Shown: in pieces, positions 1 to 9,411 of the stretch | How the letters are laid out: each line of letters begins with the position of its first letter | How positions within the stretch are numbered: position 1 is the stretch's first letter | From: Helicobacter suis HS1 | Lineage (GTDB): Bacteria > Campylobacterota > Campylobacteria > Campylobacterales > Helicobacteraceae | Reading direction: 5' to 3' | DNA: 64,000 nt | Assembly (NCBI RefSeq): GCF_026000295.1 | Contig: NZ_AP026769.1 | Coordinates: forward strand, 1,550,001 to 1,614,000 | Program-made: the position numbers and the translations under genes | Notes under the pieces: model-generated | What the model was told of the DNA's origin: nothing | What the model saw: only the letters and a program-made list of their open reading frames with translations | The model's database searches: none

Positions 1-503
1 TTGACTTTAGTGGCTTTGAGGTTATTATCGCCAATATTATCGCTACAAGTGGTAACACAACGCTCACACATAATACACAAATTAGGATCGTAAGAAGCCT
101 GCGCCCAGAAAGCAAAGGGCTTAGCATCATCGCGCACGGCAAAGGGCTGGGTGTCTACTTGCATGCGCATGGTCATGTCTTGTAATTCACACTCCCCACT
201 TTTATCACACACCCCGCACTCTAAAGGGTGGTTGACATCATAGGTTTGCATGATCATCTGGCGTTCGGTCTTAAGGGCGGGGGTGTTGGTGAGTATATTG
301 GTATTGGGCTTGGGTTTGGTATTACAGCTATAAACCCGTTTACCCTCCACCTCTACCATGCACATCTTACAAGCCACCGTAGGCGAGCACCCGCTTAAAT
401 AACAAATAGCCGGGATATACACCCCCGCACTTCTAGCCGCCTCTAAAATGGTTTGCCCTTCTTTGTATTCTACCTTAAACCCGTCTATGTTGATATGTGG
501 CAT
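1..503 (-). CDS. nuoG: NADH-quinone oxidoreductase subunit G, N-terminal part (runs off the left edge)
   Basis: This is the iron-sulfur subunit of complex I in the peripheral arm at the cytoplasmic face of the inner membrane. The visible 167 residues start at an ATG at 503 preceded by a GAGG ribosome site. They carry a plant-type 2Fe-2S domain with cysteines near residues 34, 45, 48 and 60, followed by the His/Cys motif NHPLECGVCDKSGEC and a later CxxCxxC group. The start lies 2 bases after the stop of the preceding small gene, so it is translated as part of the nuo operon. The catalytic-family C-terminus lies outside the window. Confidence 0.96.
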   Translation of the reverse strand, partial: MPHINIDGFKVEYKEGQTILEAARSAGVYIPAICYLSGCSPTVACKMCMVEVEGKRVYSCNTKPKPNTNILTNTPALKTERQMIMQTYDVNHPLECGVCDKSGECELQDMTMRMQVDTQPFAVRDDAKPFAFWAQASYDPNLCIMCERCVTTCSDNIGDNNLKATKV

Positions 504-505
504 GC

Positions 506-745
506 CTACCTCTTTTTGACTACCAAAGTCCAGTCTACGCGGTTAAAACGCAAAGAATTCATTAAAGTATCCCCCCTTTGTTTGACATACTCCGCACTTT
601 GCTCTACGATGTTAAAATCCACCACTTCTAGCATGAAAATCACCACCTCACCAGCTTGTACGCTACGATCTAAAATACCCCCCATGTGGTTTAAAACCGC
701 CTCATTGGGTTGATCTTTTAAGGGGCGCAGATCAAAGCGCTTCAT
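506..745 (-). CDS. small NuoE-like complex I subunit (H. pylori HP1264 type)
   Basis: A 79-residue soluble protein in the position taken by nuoE in other bacteria. Helicobacter and Campylobacter lack canonical NuoE/NuoF and carry small unrelated proteins here, thought to let complex I accept electrons from flavodoxin rather than NADH. It overlaps the nuoD stop by 4 bases and is followed 2 bases later by nuoG. The second non-canonical gene expected between it and nuoG (HP1265 type, a few hundred residues) is not present in the gap. No cofactor motif is visible. Confidence 0.85.
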   Translation of the reverse strand: MKRFDLRPLKDQPNEAVLNHMGGILDRSVQAGEVVIFMLEVVDFNIVEQSAEYVKQRGDTLMNSLRFNRVDWTLVVKKR

Positions 746-1971
746 CGATCCACCTCGCCAAAAACCGCGTTGCTTGAGCCAATTACAGTAACCGCGTCGG
801 CTAGATACTGCCCTATTAAAATATCTTGTAAAGAACCAATATGATAAAAACTAGGGGCGCGGATTTTAAGGCGATAAGGGTAGGGATCGCCTTCTGAGTG
901 GATAAAAAAGCCTAATTCTCCTTTAGGCGATTCAGTGGGGGCATATACCTCGCCTTTGGGGGGGCGCATGCCTTGAGTTACAAGCACAAAATGCTGCATC
1001 AAGGCATAGTTTTGCGTCATAATGTCCTCTTTAGGGGCAGAAAAATAATGTGGGTTGTGTGCCATGATAACCTTATCTGTGGGGGCGTGCATGGGAATGA
1101 GTTGTTCTAAGATACGCAAGGATTGTTCGATCTCTAGCATATAAAGCTGGTAGCGATCATAAGAATCCCCATTATTACCCACCGGAATATCAAAGTCTAA
1201 TTCGGGGTAAAGTTCATAAGGCTCTTCTTTGCGCACATCATAGGCAATACCCGTACCTCTAAGCATGATTCCGCTAGCCCCCCATGACTTGGCTTGTTCT
1301 TGCGTGATCGTGCCTACATTTTCTAAGCGGGCTCTCCAAATACGGTTGCTATCTAGTAATCCTCCTATTAGTTTATGCGTTGCGCGCACCTCTTTTATAA
1401 AGGCCTTTAGGCTTTCTAGCCAGTTAGGTGCTAAATCTAAAGGTACGCCCCCGATACGGATAGCATTATGAGTCAGTCTAGCCCCGCAATAATCCTCCAT
1501 TAAATCTAACCCATACTCGCGGGTTTTAAAGCAGTAAAGAAAAACAGACATCGCCCCCACATCTAAAGCATGCACGCTTAAAAAAAAGATATGTGAAATC
1601 ACGCGGTTTAGTTCTAATAAAAGGGTGCGAATCACCTGCGCGCGTCTAGGAATTTGCACCCCTAGCAAAGTCTCTACAGCGTGGGCGTAAGCGTAGTTAT
1701 TACTCGTAGAGGAGGTGTAATCTAATCTGTCGGTGGTTGGCATGTACTCGTTATAGGTCATGTTTTCGCCCAGCTTTTCACAACCTCTATGTAAATAGCC
1801 AATTTCAGGCGTAGCCTTGATAATCTTTTCTCCATCAAGTTCTAAAATCAGGCGTAATTGTCCATGTGAGGAGGGGTGTTGAGGCCCAAAGTTAATCACC
1901 ATTTGGTTATCATCTCTCTCAAAAAGAACATTTTCAAACTGAGGTTTAAGCTTATTAAAGATCTGTGCCAT
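742..1971 (-). CDS. nuoD: NADH-quinone oxidoreductase subunit D
   Basis: This 49-kDa-type subunit lines the quinone-binding cavity of complex I. Its 409 residues match the usual length. Family landmarks are visible: [10 protein letters not shown] near residue 28, IGYLHRG near 57, the [15 protein letters not shown] stretch near 73, and a PKGE motif near the C-terminus. It shares one base with the nuoC stop (1971) and overlaps the next gene by 4 bases, so translation is coupled. Confidence 0.97.
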   Translation of the reverse strand: MAQIFNKLKPQFENVLFERDDNQMVINFGPQHPSSHGQLRLILELDGEKIIKATPEIGYLHRGCEKLGENMTYNEYMPTTDRLDYTSSTSNNYAYAHAVETLLGVQIPRRAQVIRTLLLELNRVISHIFFLSVHALDVGAMSVFLYCFKTREYGLDLMEDYCGARLTHNAIRIGGVPLDLAPNWLESLKAFIKEVRATHKLIGGLLDSNRIWRARLENVGTITQEQAKSWGASGIMLRGTGIAYDVRKEEPYELYPELDFDIPVGNNGDSYDRYQLYMLEIEQSLRILEQLIPMHAPTDKVIMAHNPHYFSAPKEDIMTQNYALMQHFVLVTQGMRPPKGEVYAPTESPKGELGFFIHSEGDPYPYRLKIRAPSFYHIGSLQDILIGQYLADAVTVIGSSNAVFGEVDR

Positions 1972-2768
1972 TAGGGACGCTCTTTAAGTTCTGAAGGGTC
2001 TTTTGTGTGCAGGTCTTTTACAAATAAAGACTTTTGGAAAGCGTGTTTTTGGGGGTGATCTTCAAGCGGGAGGCCTTTGGATTGTTCATGCCCAATTTTA
2101 GAAAAATTGAAAGTATCTTTCTCGTCTACTCGCGCGCTATCTCTTTGCTCAGGCCCGATAATTTCGCGGTATTCTTTGCCAAAAATCTTATCCACTTCAT
2201 ACCACGCGGCATGTTCATCACCCTTTAGCGGATAGGATTTTAAAAGCGGATGGCCTACCCAATCTTCTGGCATTAAAATACGGATTAAATGCGGGTGGCC
2301 TTCAAAGACAATCCCAAACATGTCATAAGCTTCTCTTTCACTCCACAGAGCCGATCTAAAAAGGTGGCTAAGGGTGGGAGCTTTAGCGCCTTGTTTGAGA
2401 GTGGCCTTTAAACGCAGGCGTCTTTTTTGTACAAAGTTAGGCAGATAAGAGACAAATTGATAAAAGAGTTCAAACTCGCCCCTTTGCTCTAAAAAATCTA
2501 TCGCGCTCATTTCACTCAAAGTTTCATAGCCTAGATTTTTTAGCCTCTTGGCAATTTCTGCTACCTCTGTCACCTCTACTACAAACACAGCTGTGTTAGT
2601 CTCTATAAAATTCTCTAGGATTTTATGATAATAACTAAGGTGGTTGTAGATCACCTCGTAAGCTGTGCCGATAAGAGAAGTTCTGGGCGTGTTTGCAATA
2701 ACATGGAAGCGATCAGAATAGTGGACATGTTTTTGGACATCGGCATTAGGGCGTTGTTTTCTAACCAT
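1971..2768 (-). CDS. nuoC: NADH-quinone oxidoreductase subunit C
   Basis: This 30-kDa-type peripheral-arm subunit has 265 residues. The diagnostic core is the stretch around ERYDMFG-like [18 protein letters not shown] and [19 protein letters not shown], at residues about 145-185. It starts 12 bases after the nuoB stop and ends on the first base of nuoD. The C-terminal tail beyond residue 215 is charged and low in complexity. The protein contains no metal ligands, as expected for this subunit. Confidence 0.96.
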   Translation of the reverse strand: MVRKQRPNADVQKHVHYSDRFHVIANTPRTSLIGTAYEVIYNHLSYYHKILENFIETNTAVFVVEVTEVAEIAKRLKNLGYETLSEMSAIDFLEQRGEFELFYQFVSYLPNFVQKRRLRLKATLKQGAKAPTLSHLFRSALWSEREAYDMFGIVFEGHPHLIRILMPEDWVGHPLLKSYPLKGDEHAAWYEVDKIFGKEYREIIGPEQRDSARVDEKDTFNFSKIGHEQSKGLPLEDHPQKHAFQKSLFVKDLHTKDPSELKERP

Positions 2769-2779
2769 CTTTTGATCCT

Positions 2780-3289
2780 TTAAACTAACCGTTTAGGCGC
2801 TTCTTCTGGCAATGCTTTTTGGCGGCGGATTTTATCTTGTAAAACCATTAAGGCATACTGCAAAGTTTCAGGGCGGGGTGCACAGCCGGGCAAATAAATA
2901 TCTACCGGAATGACGCGATCCACTCCTTGCACGGTGGCATAAGTGTTAAACATGCCACCTGTATTTGCACAAGAGCCCATAGAAATCACCCATTTAGGTT
3001 CAGGCATTTGATCATAAAGGCGGCGGGTGAATTCAGCGTGTTTTTTGGTAAGAGTGCCGGCGATAATCATCACATCAGATTGGCGGGGGGAGGCTCTAAA
3101 AATCGTACCAAAGCGATCAAAATCAAAGCGCGAGCCACCTGTGGCCATCATTTCAATCGCACAACAAGCCAGCCCATAAGTAAGAGGCCAAAGTGAGTTA
3201 CTGCGCCCCCAATTTAAAAGCCTGTCTAAACTACTTAAAGCGATAGGAAGCCCACCATTTTTTAAATAACTTACTGCATGCTCTGCCAT
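2780..3289 (-). CDS. nuoB: NADH-quinone oxidoreductase subunit B
   Basis: This subunit carries the terminal 4Fe-4S cluster N2, which passes electrons to quinone. Its 169 residues include the tandem cysteine pair in [11 protein letters not shown] (Cys42-Cys43), a third cysteine in [10 protein letters not shown] near 107 and a fourth in [10 protein letters not shown] near 137, so the full ligand set is present. The start overlaps the nuoA end by 19 bases, typical of coupled expression. Confidence 0.97.
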   Translation of the reverse strand: MAEHAVSYLKNGGLPIALSSLDRLLNWGRSNSLWPLTYGLACCAIEMMATGGSRFDFDRFGTIFRASPRQSDVMIIAGTLTKKHAEFTRRLYDQMPEPKWVISMGSCANTGGMFNTYATVQGVDRVIPVDIYLPGCAPRPETLQYALMVLQDKIRRQKALPEEAPKRLV

Positions 3290-3660
3290 TCTAGTGCTCC
3301 TCTTTTTAGTGCGTAAATAAAACCGATTACTAACAAACCAAGAAAGCTCAACATCTCCAGAAAACCAAATAACCCTAAATCTTTAAAACACAGCGCCCAA
3401 GGGAACATGAACACAATTTCTACATCAAAGAGGATAAAAAGCATTGCCATAACATAAAACTGGTGGCTGATACGGTTTTGTTGCTTAAGGGCAATGGGGC
3501 CACATTCATAGGCAGAAAGTTTGAGTTTTTCATTCTTTTTTTTGGCAAGCAACCGGCTTAAAAAGCGTTGGATACGCAAAGTCCAGTTAAAGACTAAAAA
3601 ACTAAAGACTAGTAAGAAAAACGCCCCAAAATACGGATGTTCAAAACCACTCACTCCCAC
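3271..3660 (-). CDS. nuoA: NADH-quinone oxidoreductase subunit A (true start inside a longer chimeric reading frame)
   Basis: This small membrane subunit has three hydrophobic segments and the family motif YECGP. The open frame extends to 3771, but the extra N-terminal residues are an in-frame copy of an outer membrane protein found at 4974-5091. The native start is most likely the GTG at 3660, preceded 6 bases upstream by TAAGGAG and giving 129 residues, the usual length. A second GTG at 3654 is possible. The natural promoter of the nuo operon should lie at 3685-3802, where the foreign copy now sits. Confidence 0.92.
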   Translation of the reverse strand: MGVSGFEHPYFGAFFLLVFSFLVFNWTLRIQRFLSRLLAKKKNEKLKLSAYECGPIALKQQNRISHQFYVMAMLFILFDVEIVFMFPWALCFKDLGLFGFLEMLSFLGLLVIGFIYALKRGALEWQSMQ

Positions 3661-3684
3661 CGCTAGCTCCTTAGCAATTTCAAC

Positions 3685-3802
3685 ATAAGGGGTGTTAATC
3701 ACCGGGACTCTAAAGCCCACTTCTAGGCCGTTGTGTGCTCCAAGATTAGCCCGAATCCCAAAGTTAAACATCCATTGTACAAATGTGGGTGAGTAGTTGA
3801 TA
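3685..3802 (+). repeat. displaced copy A of 4974-5091
   Basis: These 118 bp are identical to 4974-5091, inside the outer membrane protein gene, at an offset of 1289 bp. Homology stops abruptly on both sides. The copy occupies the region directly upstream of nuoA. It is one of seventeen such copies in the window. Confidence 0.95.
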
Positions 3803-3807
3803 GTAAA

Positions 3808-4476
3808 TTAGCTATGTGCGGCTAAAAATAGCGCTGCTCCCTCACTTGTAAGGATAATAGGAGAGGGGCTATAAATTTCTCTGTCCTTAAAAAGTTGGCG
3901 CTCTTGGCTGCAAAACCCTCCCTCAGGGCCTATAAAAATCCCATTTTCTAGGCTAACTAGCCCTTGAGTTTGATCATGAAAATCAAAAATATAGGCAGTA
4001 GGGTAGCGCTCTAAGGCCATTTTTGTATTTTCTAAAACCTCTAACTCCATACATGTACTACGGCCACATTGTTCACAAGATGCAATGAGAATTCTTCTAA
4101 AACGCTCCAATTTGGGGGCGTCAATTTTTTCATTCTTTTGGCTAAAGTGGGCGTAGAAAAAACTAATCTTCCCCACGCCCATTTGGTTAAGATAGGGTAA
4201 AACTTTTTCAATATTTTTAGACGCGATGATCGCCCAGATTAAATGAGAAGGGCGTTTAGGACAAATTGGGCGTAATTCTTGGCCTAGTAGGGATAAGCGT
4301 GCGTGGTGTTTTTTAACTTCTAAGGGCTTGTAAAAATAAAGAATATGATCGGCTAGGTTTCTAAAAACAAGAATTTCTTGAGCATGCATGCGGCGGCTTA
4401 GATAAACATGCCTGTAACTTTGTGCTGTTAAAAGTAATTCTTGGCTACCGGCCTCCTTGTGGTAAATAAATTGCAT
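3808..4476 (-). CDS. rsmE: 16S rRNA m3U1498 methyltransferase RsmE
   Basis: This SPOUT-family enzyme methylates U1498 of 16S rRNA using S-adenosylmethionine. Its 222 residues include the knot-region signatures IFIGPEGGFCSQE and ILTSEGAALFLAA near the C-terminus, which form the cofactor pocket. The central SCEQCGRS motif is also typical of the family. It lies 3 bases from the upstream membrane gene, suggesting cotranscription. The stop at 3808 is 5 bases from displaced copy A, so the gene itself is complete. Confidence 0.93.
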   Translation of the reverse strand: MQFIYHKEAGSQELLLTAQSYRHVYLSRRMHAQEILVFRNLADHILYFYKPLEVKKHHARLSLLGQELRPICPKRPSHLIWAIIASKNIEKVLPYLNQMGVGKISFFYAHFSQKNEKIDAPKLERFRRILIASCEQCGRSTCMELEVLENTKMALERYPTAYIFDFHDQTQGLVSLENGIFIGPEGGFCSQERQLFKDREIYSPSPIILTSEGAALFLAAHS

Positions 4477-4479
4477 GGA

Positions 4480-4878
4480 TTAAAAGATGTAGATAAGCAG
4501 ACATAACAATAAATCCAACCCATATAAAGCTTTAGACCATTTGATGTAAGCTAGCATTAGCGATTCTTTTGTGCGGGCTAGTTTGAGTTTGTACACCCGC
4601 ATGATTTCGCCTAACATGACAATCCCCACCACAAGCCCCATAAGAGCAACTTTACCTGAAAGTACGAAACTTTGCATGGCAAGTAAAAAAATACCGCTAA
4701 AAAAGGCCATAGCCACCCACGCAAAAACCATAGGCATCATAAAATACAGGCATTTATTAAGCGTGGCATAATTTTTAACTAGTCCTAAAAAAATTAAATT
4801 GATCCCAAAAACAATGGGACCTAAAGCCATTAAAATAGCATGGAAATTGCGGGCATCTTGCCACGCCTCAGCTACCAT
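4480..4878 (-). CDS. integral membrane protein, about four transmembrane segments
   Basis: A 132-residue protein of unknown function made almost entirely of hydrophobic helices (roughly residues 12-34, 43-67, 75-94 and 115-132), with a short basic loop KLKLARTKE. It is translated just upstream of rsmE with a 3-base gap. I do not recognise a named family. CopD-like or other small helical bundle proteins are possible but unproven. Confidence 0.7.
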   Translation of the reverse strand: MVAEAWQDARNFHAILMALGPIVFGINLIFLGLVKNYATLNKCLYFMMPMVFAWVAMAFFSGIFLLAMQSFVLSGKVALMGLVVGIVMLGEIMRVYKLKLARTKESLMLAYIKWSKALYGLDLLLCLLIYIF

Positions 4879-4886
4879 TGAAAATT

Positions 4887-5621
4887 TTAAAAATTGTAAA
4901 CATAGTTGGCATAAAAGGCAATCACCCGCCTAAAAGAATAGGTGATGGTTTGGCCGGTACTAGTCTGCGTATAATAAGGGGTGTTAATCACCGGGACTCT
5001 AAAGCCCACTTCTAGGCCGTTGTGTGCTCCAAGATTAGCCCGAATCCCAAAGTTAAACATCCATTGTACAAATGTGGGTGAGTAGTTGATATTATTAGCG
5101 CCAATAGATTGTTTGAGGTAATAATTACTAGTGCTCACACAATTTGTATTAGCCACCATTGTAGTACACACATCATTAGCTTTTCCCGCTCCCAAAGTCC
5201 AGCTACTCCCCCCCACTGCCATACCGACAAATGTCCCAACATCATATCCCTTATTGCGGTAAAAATCCCAAAGCCCATCGATTCCCACACCATAAAAGAA
5301 ATTACCTAAAGGGCCCTGTGTGGGATATTTCCTGCCTGTTTTTTGTGAAAAAGCACCCCCTTCTAAACTAATAAGGCCATAGTAACGCAAACCCCACCGC
5401 TTAGTTTTGCCAAAAAACTGCTTATACCCCCCCACAAAATCTACACCACCCATATTTGCCGAAAAAGGCTGTTGTGTAGTGGAACTTAAAGTCCTATCTG
5501 CATGAGATCCTGCTCCATGGGCGTACTGTAACCCTGCTTCTACATACCAACCATTTTTAGCCGCCCCTAGTGGCAAAGAACCCAAGAGTACACACAATCC
5601 TGCTTGATACCATTTACGCAT
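4887..5621 (-). CDS. outer membrane beta-barrel protein of the Helicobacter Hop/Hof type
   Basis: This is an outer membrane protein of about 244 residues. The start chosen is the ATG at 5621, which has AAAGGAG 7 bases upstream and begins a clear signal peptide ending near LPLGAA. An upstream in-frame start at 5657 lacks these features. The mature part alternates short hydrophobic strands and ends in YANYVYNF, with the terminal Phe required for barrel insertion. Its segment 4974-5091 is duplicated upstream of nuoA. The ligand is unknown. Confidence 0.85.
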   Translation of the reverse strand: MRKWYQAGLCVLLGSLPLGAAKNGWYVEAGLQYAHGAGSHADRTLSSTTQQPFSANMGGVDFVGGYKQFFGKTKRWGLRYYGLISLEGGAFSQKTGRKYPTQGPLGNFFYGVGIDGLWDFYRNKGYDVGTFVGMAVGGSSWTLGAGKANDVCTTMVANTNCVSTSNYYLKQSIGANNINYSPTFVQWMFNFGIRANLGAHNGLEVGFRVPVINTPYYTQTSTGQTITYSFRRVIAFYANYVYNF

Positions 5622-5622
5622 G

Positions 5623-6702
5623 CTAAACTCCTTTCTTAAAAAGCGCCATTTTAGCAAATTTTACATGAATAAGAGGGCGGATCACAAAGAGTCCATTTTC
5701 TGCCTTGTAAATAGGGGGCATTAATAACACCCCCGTACCCAAAATTGCCAACACGATATAAAGGCTAGTAGTCGGGCTAATGCTCACACCAAAACTAAAT
5801 AAATGAGAAGTGGCATCTAAAATGAGTTTTAAACTAATAAAGGCAAGTACCACAATCACACTTTTTTCTAAATAGACTAGGTAGCGTTTTAAAACCTCTA
5901 GCACAAAATAAAGGCTACGCAAACCCAAAATCGCAAACATCATCGCGCTATAAATAATCAAGGGCTCTTTACTCACCGCAATCACGGCCGGTACACTATC
6001 AAAGGCAAACATCACATCGCTAAGCTCCATAACAGCTAGACACAAAAAAAGCGGGGTAGCGATGATCTTAGCCTTGCTAAAAGCGCTTTGGTGGTGCAAA
6101 GCGTCTTTTTCTGTGCCCTCTAAAGAGTTTTCTAAAGTTTCTAAACGCTCTTTACTAAGGAAAAAATCATGGCCAACAAGTTTTGGATAAACAGGGAAGA
6201 ATTTATAAACAAGACGATAAGCTAAATGTTTGGAATAATCCTCCTGTGCCTCTTCTTCCTCTTTATCTTGGTTTTTAATCATCACCACACAGCTATAACC
6301 CACCAAAAGGCCAAAGAGAATTTCTACATAAACCGAAAGGTGTAATAACCCGGTTCCTATTAAAACAAAGATCAGTCTAAAAACAATCGCGCCGATGATG
6401 CCATAATATAGCACGCGGTGGCGATAAATATCTGGGATTTTAAACCATGCAAAAACAGCCATCATTACAAAGAGATTATCTACAGAAAGGGCTTTTTCTA
6501 GCACATATCCGGTGAGAAATAAAGACATATTAGTAGGACCATCATGCAAGTAAAGATAGAATGCAAATAAAAGCGCGGTGGCGATCCAAAAAAGCGACCA
6601 TAAAGTGGCACTTTTAAGCGTGATAACTTGATCTTGGCTATGGGCTTTAAAATCAATCCATAAAGCAAGAGCCATAAAGATTAAAAATACTAATAAATCC
6701 AT
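5623..6702 (-). CDS. TerC/Alx-family membrane protein, C-terminus overwritten
   Basis: This polytopic inner membrane protein of the TerC/Alx family is associated with manganese or metal-ion export. The first 327 residues are native. They show about eight hydrophobic helices and the acidic intramembrane motifs SVDNLFV (near 91) and ELSDVMFAFDSVPA (near 230), which are the family hallmark. After LGTGVLL the frame enters displaced copy B (5665-5721), which encodes a piece of TtcA, so the last 30 or so residues and the stop are not authentic. Its start shares one base with the ttcA stop. Confidence 0.88.
   Translation of the reverse strand: MDLLVFLIFMALALWIDFKAHSQDQVITLKSATLWSLFWIATALLFAFYLYLHDGPTNMSLFLTGYVLEKALSVDNLFVMMAVFAWFKIPDIYRHRVLYYGIIGAIVFRLIFVLIGTGLLHLSVYVEILFGLLVGYSCVVMIKNQDKEEEEAQEDYSKHLAYRLVYKFFPVYPKLVGHDFFLSKERLETLENSLEGTEKDALHHQSAFSKAKIIATPLFLCLAVMELSDVMFAFDSVPAVIAVSKEPLIIYSAMMFAILGLRSLYFVLEVLKRYLVYLEKSVIVVLAFISLKLILDATSHLFSFGVSISPTTSLYIVLAILGTGVLLMPPIYKAENGLFVIRPLIHVKFAKMALFKKGV
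5640..5653 (-). promoter_or_regulatory. promoter -10 box followed by GGCGCTTT
   Basis: On the minus strand the sequence reads TAAAAT then GGCGCTTT, about 20 bases upstream of the outer membrane protein start. The same arrangement, TANAAT-GGCGC, recurs at 8412-8424, near 38200 and near 55285. No -35 box is evident, as is common in Helicobacter sigma-80 promoters. Confidence 0.5.
5665..5721 (+). repeat. displaced copy B of 6948-7004
   Basis: These 57 bp are identical to 6948-7004 inside ttcA, at an offset of 1283 bp. The copy overwrites the end of the TerC-family gene and makes it read MPPIYKAENG-like TtcA residues. Confidence 0.95.
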
Positions 6703-7472
6703 TAAGCCCCCTGTGAATCTAAAAACACACCATCACTAAAACTATTGGCATGCACATTACAAAAGGCATTTTTAAGAGAAGTAAAAAGGGTGGGGTTATT
6801 GCGCTCCATTTCTTGTAGAAAATATTTAGTCGCTGATCTAGCAATGGGGGGTTTATCTGAATCGGGTTGTTTGGCCGGGCAATTACAATCCGGGGCGGTA
6901 GGGATATTTTGGGATTTGACAAAATCAATGCTTTGTCGTTCACGGATATGAATAAGAGGGCGGATCACAAAGAGTCCATTTTCTGCCTTGTAAATAGGGG
7001 GCATGCTGCGCAAACTCCCATTATAAGTAAAGTTCATAAAAAAGCTTTCTACGGCATCATCAAGGTGGTGTGCTAGGGCGAGTTTGTTATAGCCATGTTC
7101 TAGCGCGTAGTTATAAAGCACCCCGCGACGCATACGCGAACAAAAACTACAATAAGAACTCTGTTCACGGCGCTTTTCACGGATTGTCTGAGCGATATTG
7201 GTATAAAGAATGGTATGGGGGATATTTTGTTCTACACATAAATCACTTAGCCATGCTAAATCTTCTTTCAAGCCATAGTGCACGGTAGCAGCTTGAAAAG
7301 TAAAATTAAAGGGGGCGTGTGCTTGCATGCGTGCAAGTAAACAAGAGAGTAAAATAGAATCCTTACCCCCACTTAAGCCTATAAGGATACGATCGCCCTC
7401 ACTAATTAAATTATAGGTGGCATTAGTCCTACCTACAACATTTAGAATTTTCTTACTGATGTTATAAACCAT
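6702..7472 (-). CDS. ttcA: TtcA-family tRNA thiolation enzyme
   Basis: This ATP-dependent PP-loop enzyme is expected to make 2-thiocytidine at tRNA position 32 using an iron-sulfur cluster. Its 256 residues contain the PP-loop GLSGGKDS at about 32-39, the YCSFCSRMRR cysteine pair near 108 and a further cysteine pair in DCNC near 194. The length fits TtcA rather than the longer TilS. It is followed by the TerC-family gene with a TAATG overlap. Positions 6948-7004 are the source of displaced copy B. Confidence 0.88.
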   Translation of the reverse strand: MVYNISKKILNVVGRTNATYNLISEGDRILIGLSGGKDSILLSCLLARMQAHAPFNFTFQAATVHYGLKEDLAWLSDLCVEQNIPHTILYTNIAQTIREKRREQSSYCSFCSRMRRGVLYNYALEHGYNKLALAHHLDDAVESFFMNFTYNGSLRSMPPIYKAENGLFVIRPLIHIRERQSIDFVKSQNIPTAPDCNCPAKQPDSDKPPIARSATKYFLQEMERNNPTLFTSLKNAFCNVHANSFSDGVFLDSQGA

Positions 7473-7815
7473 GCGTGATCCTTTAAATGAGTTGAGCGAT
7501 TGTCATTGTTAAAATTAATAGCATACTCTAAAAATCTCTTGTCTAATACTAACATAAAGGATCTGAATAAATCCGCATAAAGAGTTAGACAAAAATAGGA
7601 GTATTGTCCAAGACCAATGGACTATATAAGAAAATTGTTAAAGTCTAGGTTTCTGGTTGGAAATCTTAGATAAATAAAGAAACTAAAGAAAATCAAGTAT
7701 TTCTGTCAGATAGGGCGGTACTTCCTTAACATCGGTAATAAAACCTTTAATATGGAGTTTAAACAAGACTTTGTTATTTTGTGTATGTGTACTTAGGAAG
7801 CTAACTTTGTGCCGG
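7473..7815. other. non-coding stretch
   Basis: About 340 AT-rich bases between ttcA and the restriction-modification remnants. I see no open frame longer than a few dozen codons, no tRNA and no clear terminator. Confidence 0.6.
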
Positions 7816-8226
7816 TTAATGCATAAATTTAGCAAAGTATGCAAAGTATGCATCTATTTCTGTGCGTAAGCTAATACCTGCTTGCTCAAAAGCATTTAAA
7901 AGTAGCTCATAACTGCCCTCACCCCCTAAAAAATCCCAAAATTCTTTTGCTACCTTTAGCTCATGTTTTAAATCTAACATACCTGCAATTGTCCACCTAG
8001 CATAAGGTTTTGGTTCATAAGGATTATATGGAATAGCTATCAGGCTATTTATTTTGCAGTCTTTAAAATCCAACATTGCAAGAGCAGACCATGTGAGTAG
8101 CGTGCGCTTAAATTCTTTAAAACTACCCTTATTTGGCTTTGCTGTTTTTAGATCTATTAAAAGAAGAGTTTTATTTAGCCCCTGGAATCCCAGTAAATAC
8201 TCTCTATAGCTTAGTGAGGTTTTAGA
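7816..8226 (-). pseudogene. type II restriction endonuclease, C-terminal fragment
   Basis: The readable frame runs from just after an in-frame TAA (8227-8229) to the stop at 7816. It contains a PD-(D/E)XK-like core LLLIDLKTAKPN, a block IAIPYNPYEPKPYARWT, and a C-terminal part EFWDFLGGEGSYELLL typical of TdeIII-type restriction enzymes as I recall them. The family name is tentative. The N-terminal half and start codon are absent. With its neighbours this is a decayed restriction-modification locus. Confidence 0.55.
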
Positions 8227-8411
8227 TTAAGTTCTAGTCCTACGGATCAAAAACATAACCTTTTTTTTAAAAACTTAGGCTAAACAGTATTTTGTTTAAG
8301 TGTTAATGAAGTTTTTGCACAACTTCAAAATTATTCTTTGCTAGCTCTTTTGCGACTAATCAAAAATACTAGTACCAAAAATTTGTATTCAAACTTTGAA
8401 TAAAACTAAAA

Positions 8412-8424
8412 AGCGCCATTCTAT
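8412..8424 (-). promoter_or_regulatory. TAGAAT-GGCGCTTT motif
   Basis: On the minus strand a TAGAAT box is followed directly by GGCGCTTTTTAG. This matches the motif upstream of two outer membrane protein genes and the 55.3 kb gene. It points toward the restriction enzyme remnant at 7816-8226 and may be its old promoter. Confidence 0.35.
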
Positions 8425-8433
8425 CACTTGTAT

Positions 8434-8962
8434 ATGATAGAGTCTAAAGTTGCAGTTGATGCTCTGATTGAGGAACGAGTTAATGATAGAAAGATTAGAG
8501 ATTCAAGCCAAGCTAGAAAAAGCATTGCTGGAAACGCCTTTTCAAATTTGATCATTTACACCTTTTTAAAGAATAAAGCAGAAGGCACTATGTAGCCAAA
8601 AACCTAGCTCGTTGATTTCTTTTAAAAAAATCTTTCTTTTGAAATCATGCAAAAAATTAAGATAGGAGAGGAAAGCCAAAAGCCTGATGTAGATTAGTCA
8701 TTTATAGCCTTGATTCTGTGGGTGTTTTGAAAAAATGCCTGATTCTATCTCTTAAAACTTCTTTACGCGAACGGGCAACACAAACATACAAATGGAAACT
8801 TCTAATGGAAATCGCCTATTCAGACTCCAAACTGAAAGAAAAGTACGACATTGTGTATGACCCACCTATTTTACCTTTAGTGTGTTTTGCGACCATAAAC
8901 TTTTATAATGAAATTGACAGGCCACAACAAAGAGGCATGTTCAAGTTTTTTGCTTATGGAGA
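8434..8962 (+). pseudogene. type II restriction endonuclease remnant with stops and frameshifts
   Basis: An ATG at 8434 opens 53 codons containing QARKSIAGNAFSN, then a TAG (8593). In other frames the same protein continues as GEESQKPDVD, is shifted again near 8692, and resumes as KKCLILSLKTSLRERATQTY and NFYNEIDRPQQRGMFKFF. The ESQKPDVD and LKTSLRER blocks are the catalytic Asp and Lys region of a restriction enzyme. At least two frame changes are needed, so it is inactive as read, or the sequence holds indel errors. Confidence 0.6.
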
Positions 8963-9411
8963 TTCTAAAACAACCGTGGCCTATGGGCAGTTTAGTACTT
9001 TTATTAATGAATGGTTAGGTTTTAAAGACGCACGAAAATTAGATACTAAACTTTTAGGGGGGTTGCGATCTAAGATACTTTACACAAAGGGCGATGTAGG
9101 CGATGTAATTCAAGAAATTGCAAAACTAGACTTAAAAAGAGCTCTTGAGGTTTCAAGTTTTTATTATGATCTTGAGGCCAGTATTAAAAATATTTTACCG
9201 TTCTTAGCTAAGCAGGCTTTGATATTTTTTGTGGTGGGAAATAGGCGTGTCAAAAATATTGTATTACCTACGAATCGTTTTATTGTGGAAGTATTGTGTA
9301 TGAATGGGTGCAGACATATAAGCACTATAGATCGCAAAATTTCTAATAAATCCATGCCTCTTAGAAATTCACCCACTAATAATGCAGGGATAAAGGTAAA
9401 GACAATGGATA
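8963..9411 (+). pseudogene. DNA methyltransferase C-terminal fragment fused to the restriction enzyme remnant
   Basis: From about 8963 the open frame that begins at 8718 turns from restriction enzyme into methyltransferase. It reads DSKTTVAYGQFS and NEWLGF, then FVVGNRRVKN, and near the end RKISNKSMPLRNSPTN, which are conserved at the C-terminus of alpha-type DNA methyltransferases. The AdoMet and DPPY motifs are missing. Its last codons are lost where displaced copy C begins at 9412. A deletion between endonuclease and methyltransferase genes explains the fusion. Confidence 0.5.
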
